From positions 1 through 5,298 of the forward strand of contig JAHWJE010000149.1 of NCBI GenBank assembly GCA_019348575.1: a stretch of DNA of 5,298 nt, read 5' to 3'. Shown piece after piece: positions 5,241 through 5,298 of the stretch; position 1 is the first letter of the stretch; every line of letters starts with the position of its first letter. Under the pieces are notes generated by a model. It was not told where the DNA came from and ran no database searches. It was given only the letters and a program-made list of their open reading frames with translations. A program made the position numbers and the translations under genes. This stretch comes from Actinomycetota bacterium (GTDB lineage: Bacteria > Actinomycetota > Thermoleophilia > Solirubrobacterales > Solirubrobacteraceae).

Positions 5241-5257
5241 TGGGTGGCCGCCACACA
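5241..5257. promoter_or_regulatory. Inverted repeat, candidate operator of the operon
   Basis: TGGGTGGC (5241-5248) and GCCACACA (5250-5257) are inverted arms around one central base. Seven of eight pairs match, with a mismatch at 5243/5255. The repeat covers the place where a -35 would lie for the possible -10 at 5225-5230, so a bound protein could block or replace normal promoter recognition. PadR2, PadR1 or the Cys/His-tail protein are candidates. GC-rich DNA produces such repeats by chance, so confidence is modest. Confidence 0.4.
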
Positions 5258-5275
5258 TAGCTTGGGGGTGCCCTG

Positions 5276-5290
5276 GTCGGCGCTGCCGAC
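5276..5290. repeat. Short perfect hairpin at the window edge
   Basis: GTCGGC (5276-5281) and GCCGAC (5285-5290) are perfect 6-bp inverted arms with a 3-nt loop. No T-tract is visible on either strand. It could be part of a terminator for a gene beyond the window, or chance in GC-rich DNA. No gene can be assigned to 5218-5298. Confidence 0.25.
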
Positions 5291-5298
5291 GCGAGCAG

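Noticed and set aside
5218..5256. Longer start for paralog A at 5256
   Set aside because: It adds 13 residues not seen before the P-loop in this family and would translate through the likely promoter.
1..5298. CRISPR arrays, tRNA or rRNA genes, insertion sequences or phage genes
   Set aside because: No regularly spaced repeats, cloverleaf-like segments, transposase motifs or target-site duplications were seen. The window is almost entirely protein-coding.

Overview
The window is GC-rich bacterial DNA, with G or C dominating third codon positions in every gene. Two possible promoters end within about 10 nt of a start codon, which suits leaderless or near-leaderless transcription. Together with the protein style this points to a high-GC Actinomycetota, perhaps a Thermoleophilia-like lineage. 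The phylum is an inference and the class is a guess. There is no RNA gene, insertion sequence, CRISPR array or sizeable gene-free stretch. The largest gap is 125 bp, and it holds a clear operator-like dyad.

Layout, left to right. Positions 1-699 (+) hold a CooC-like ATPase (paralog D) whose first ~15 residues lie off the window edge. Positions 704-1681 (-) hold a COG0523/CobW-type metal GTPase with a His-rich loop. Positions 1782-1804 hold a perfect 7-bp dyad between the divergent GTPase and the PadR-family regulator PadR1 (1807-2229, +). Leftward from 5217 runs a compact minus-strand operon of five genes. They are paralog A (CooC-like, CxC motif), a small winged-helix-like protein with a Cys/His tail, PadR2, paralog B (a related ATPase with no cysteine at all) and paralog C (CooC-like, CxCC motif). 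Neighbouring genes overlap by 14, 65 and 4 bp, with one 37-nt gap. Paralog C also overlaps PadR1 tail to tail.

How the parts may fit. CooC proteins are MinD/NifH-type dimeric ATPases that mature Ni-containing CO dehydrogenase, and they bind metal through a CxC motif at the dimer interface. COG0523 GTPases are metallochaperones for Zn, Co or other metals. Four CooC-like ATPases, a metal GTPase, a small protein with a metal-ligand-like tail and two PadR repressors within 5.3 kb suggest a dedicated, regulated system for loading or repairing a metallocentre. The client enzyme is not in the window. Paralog B keeps the ATPase core but has lost the metal ligands, so the paralogs probably divide labour, for example as metal-binding and regulatory partners. 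That interpretation is inferred; the gene content and motifs are read directly.
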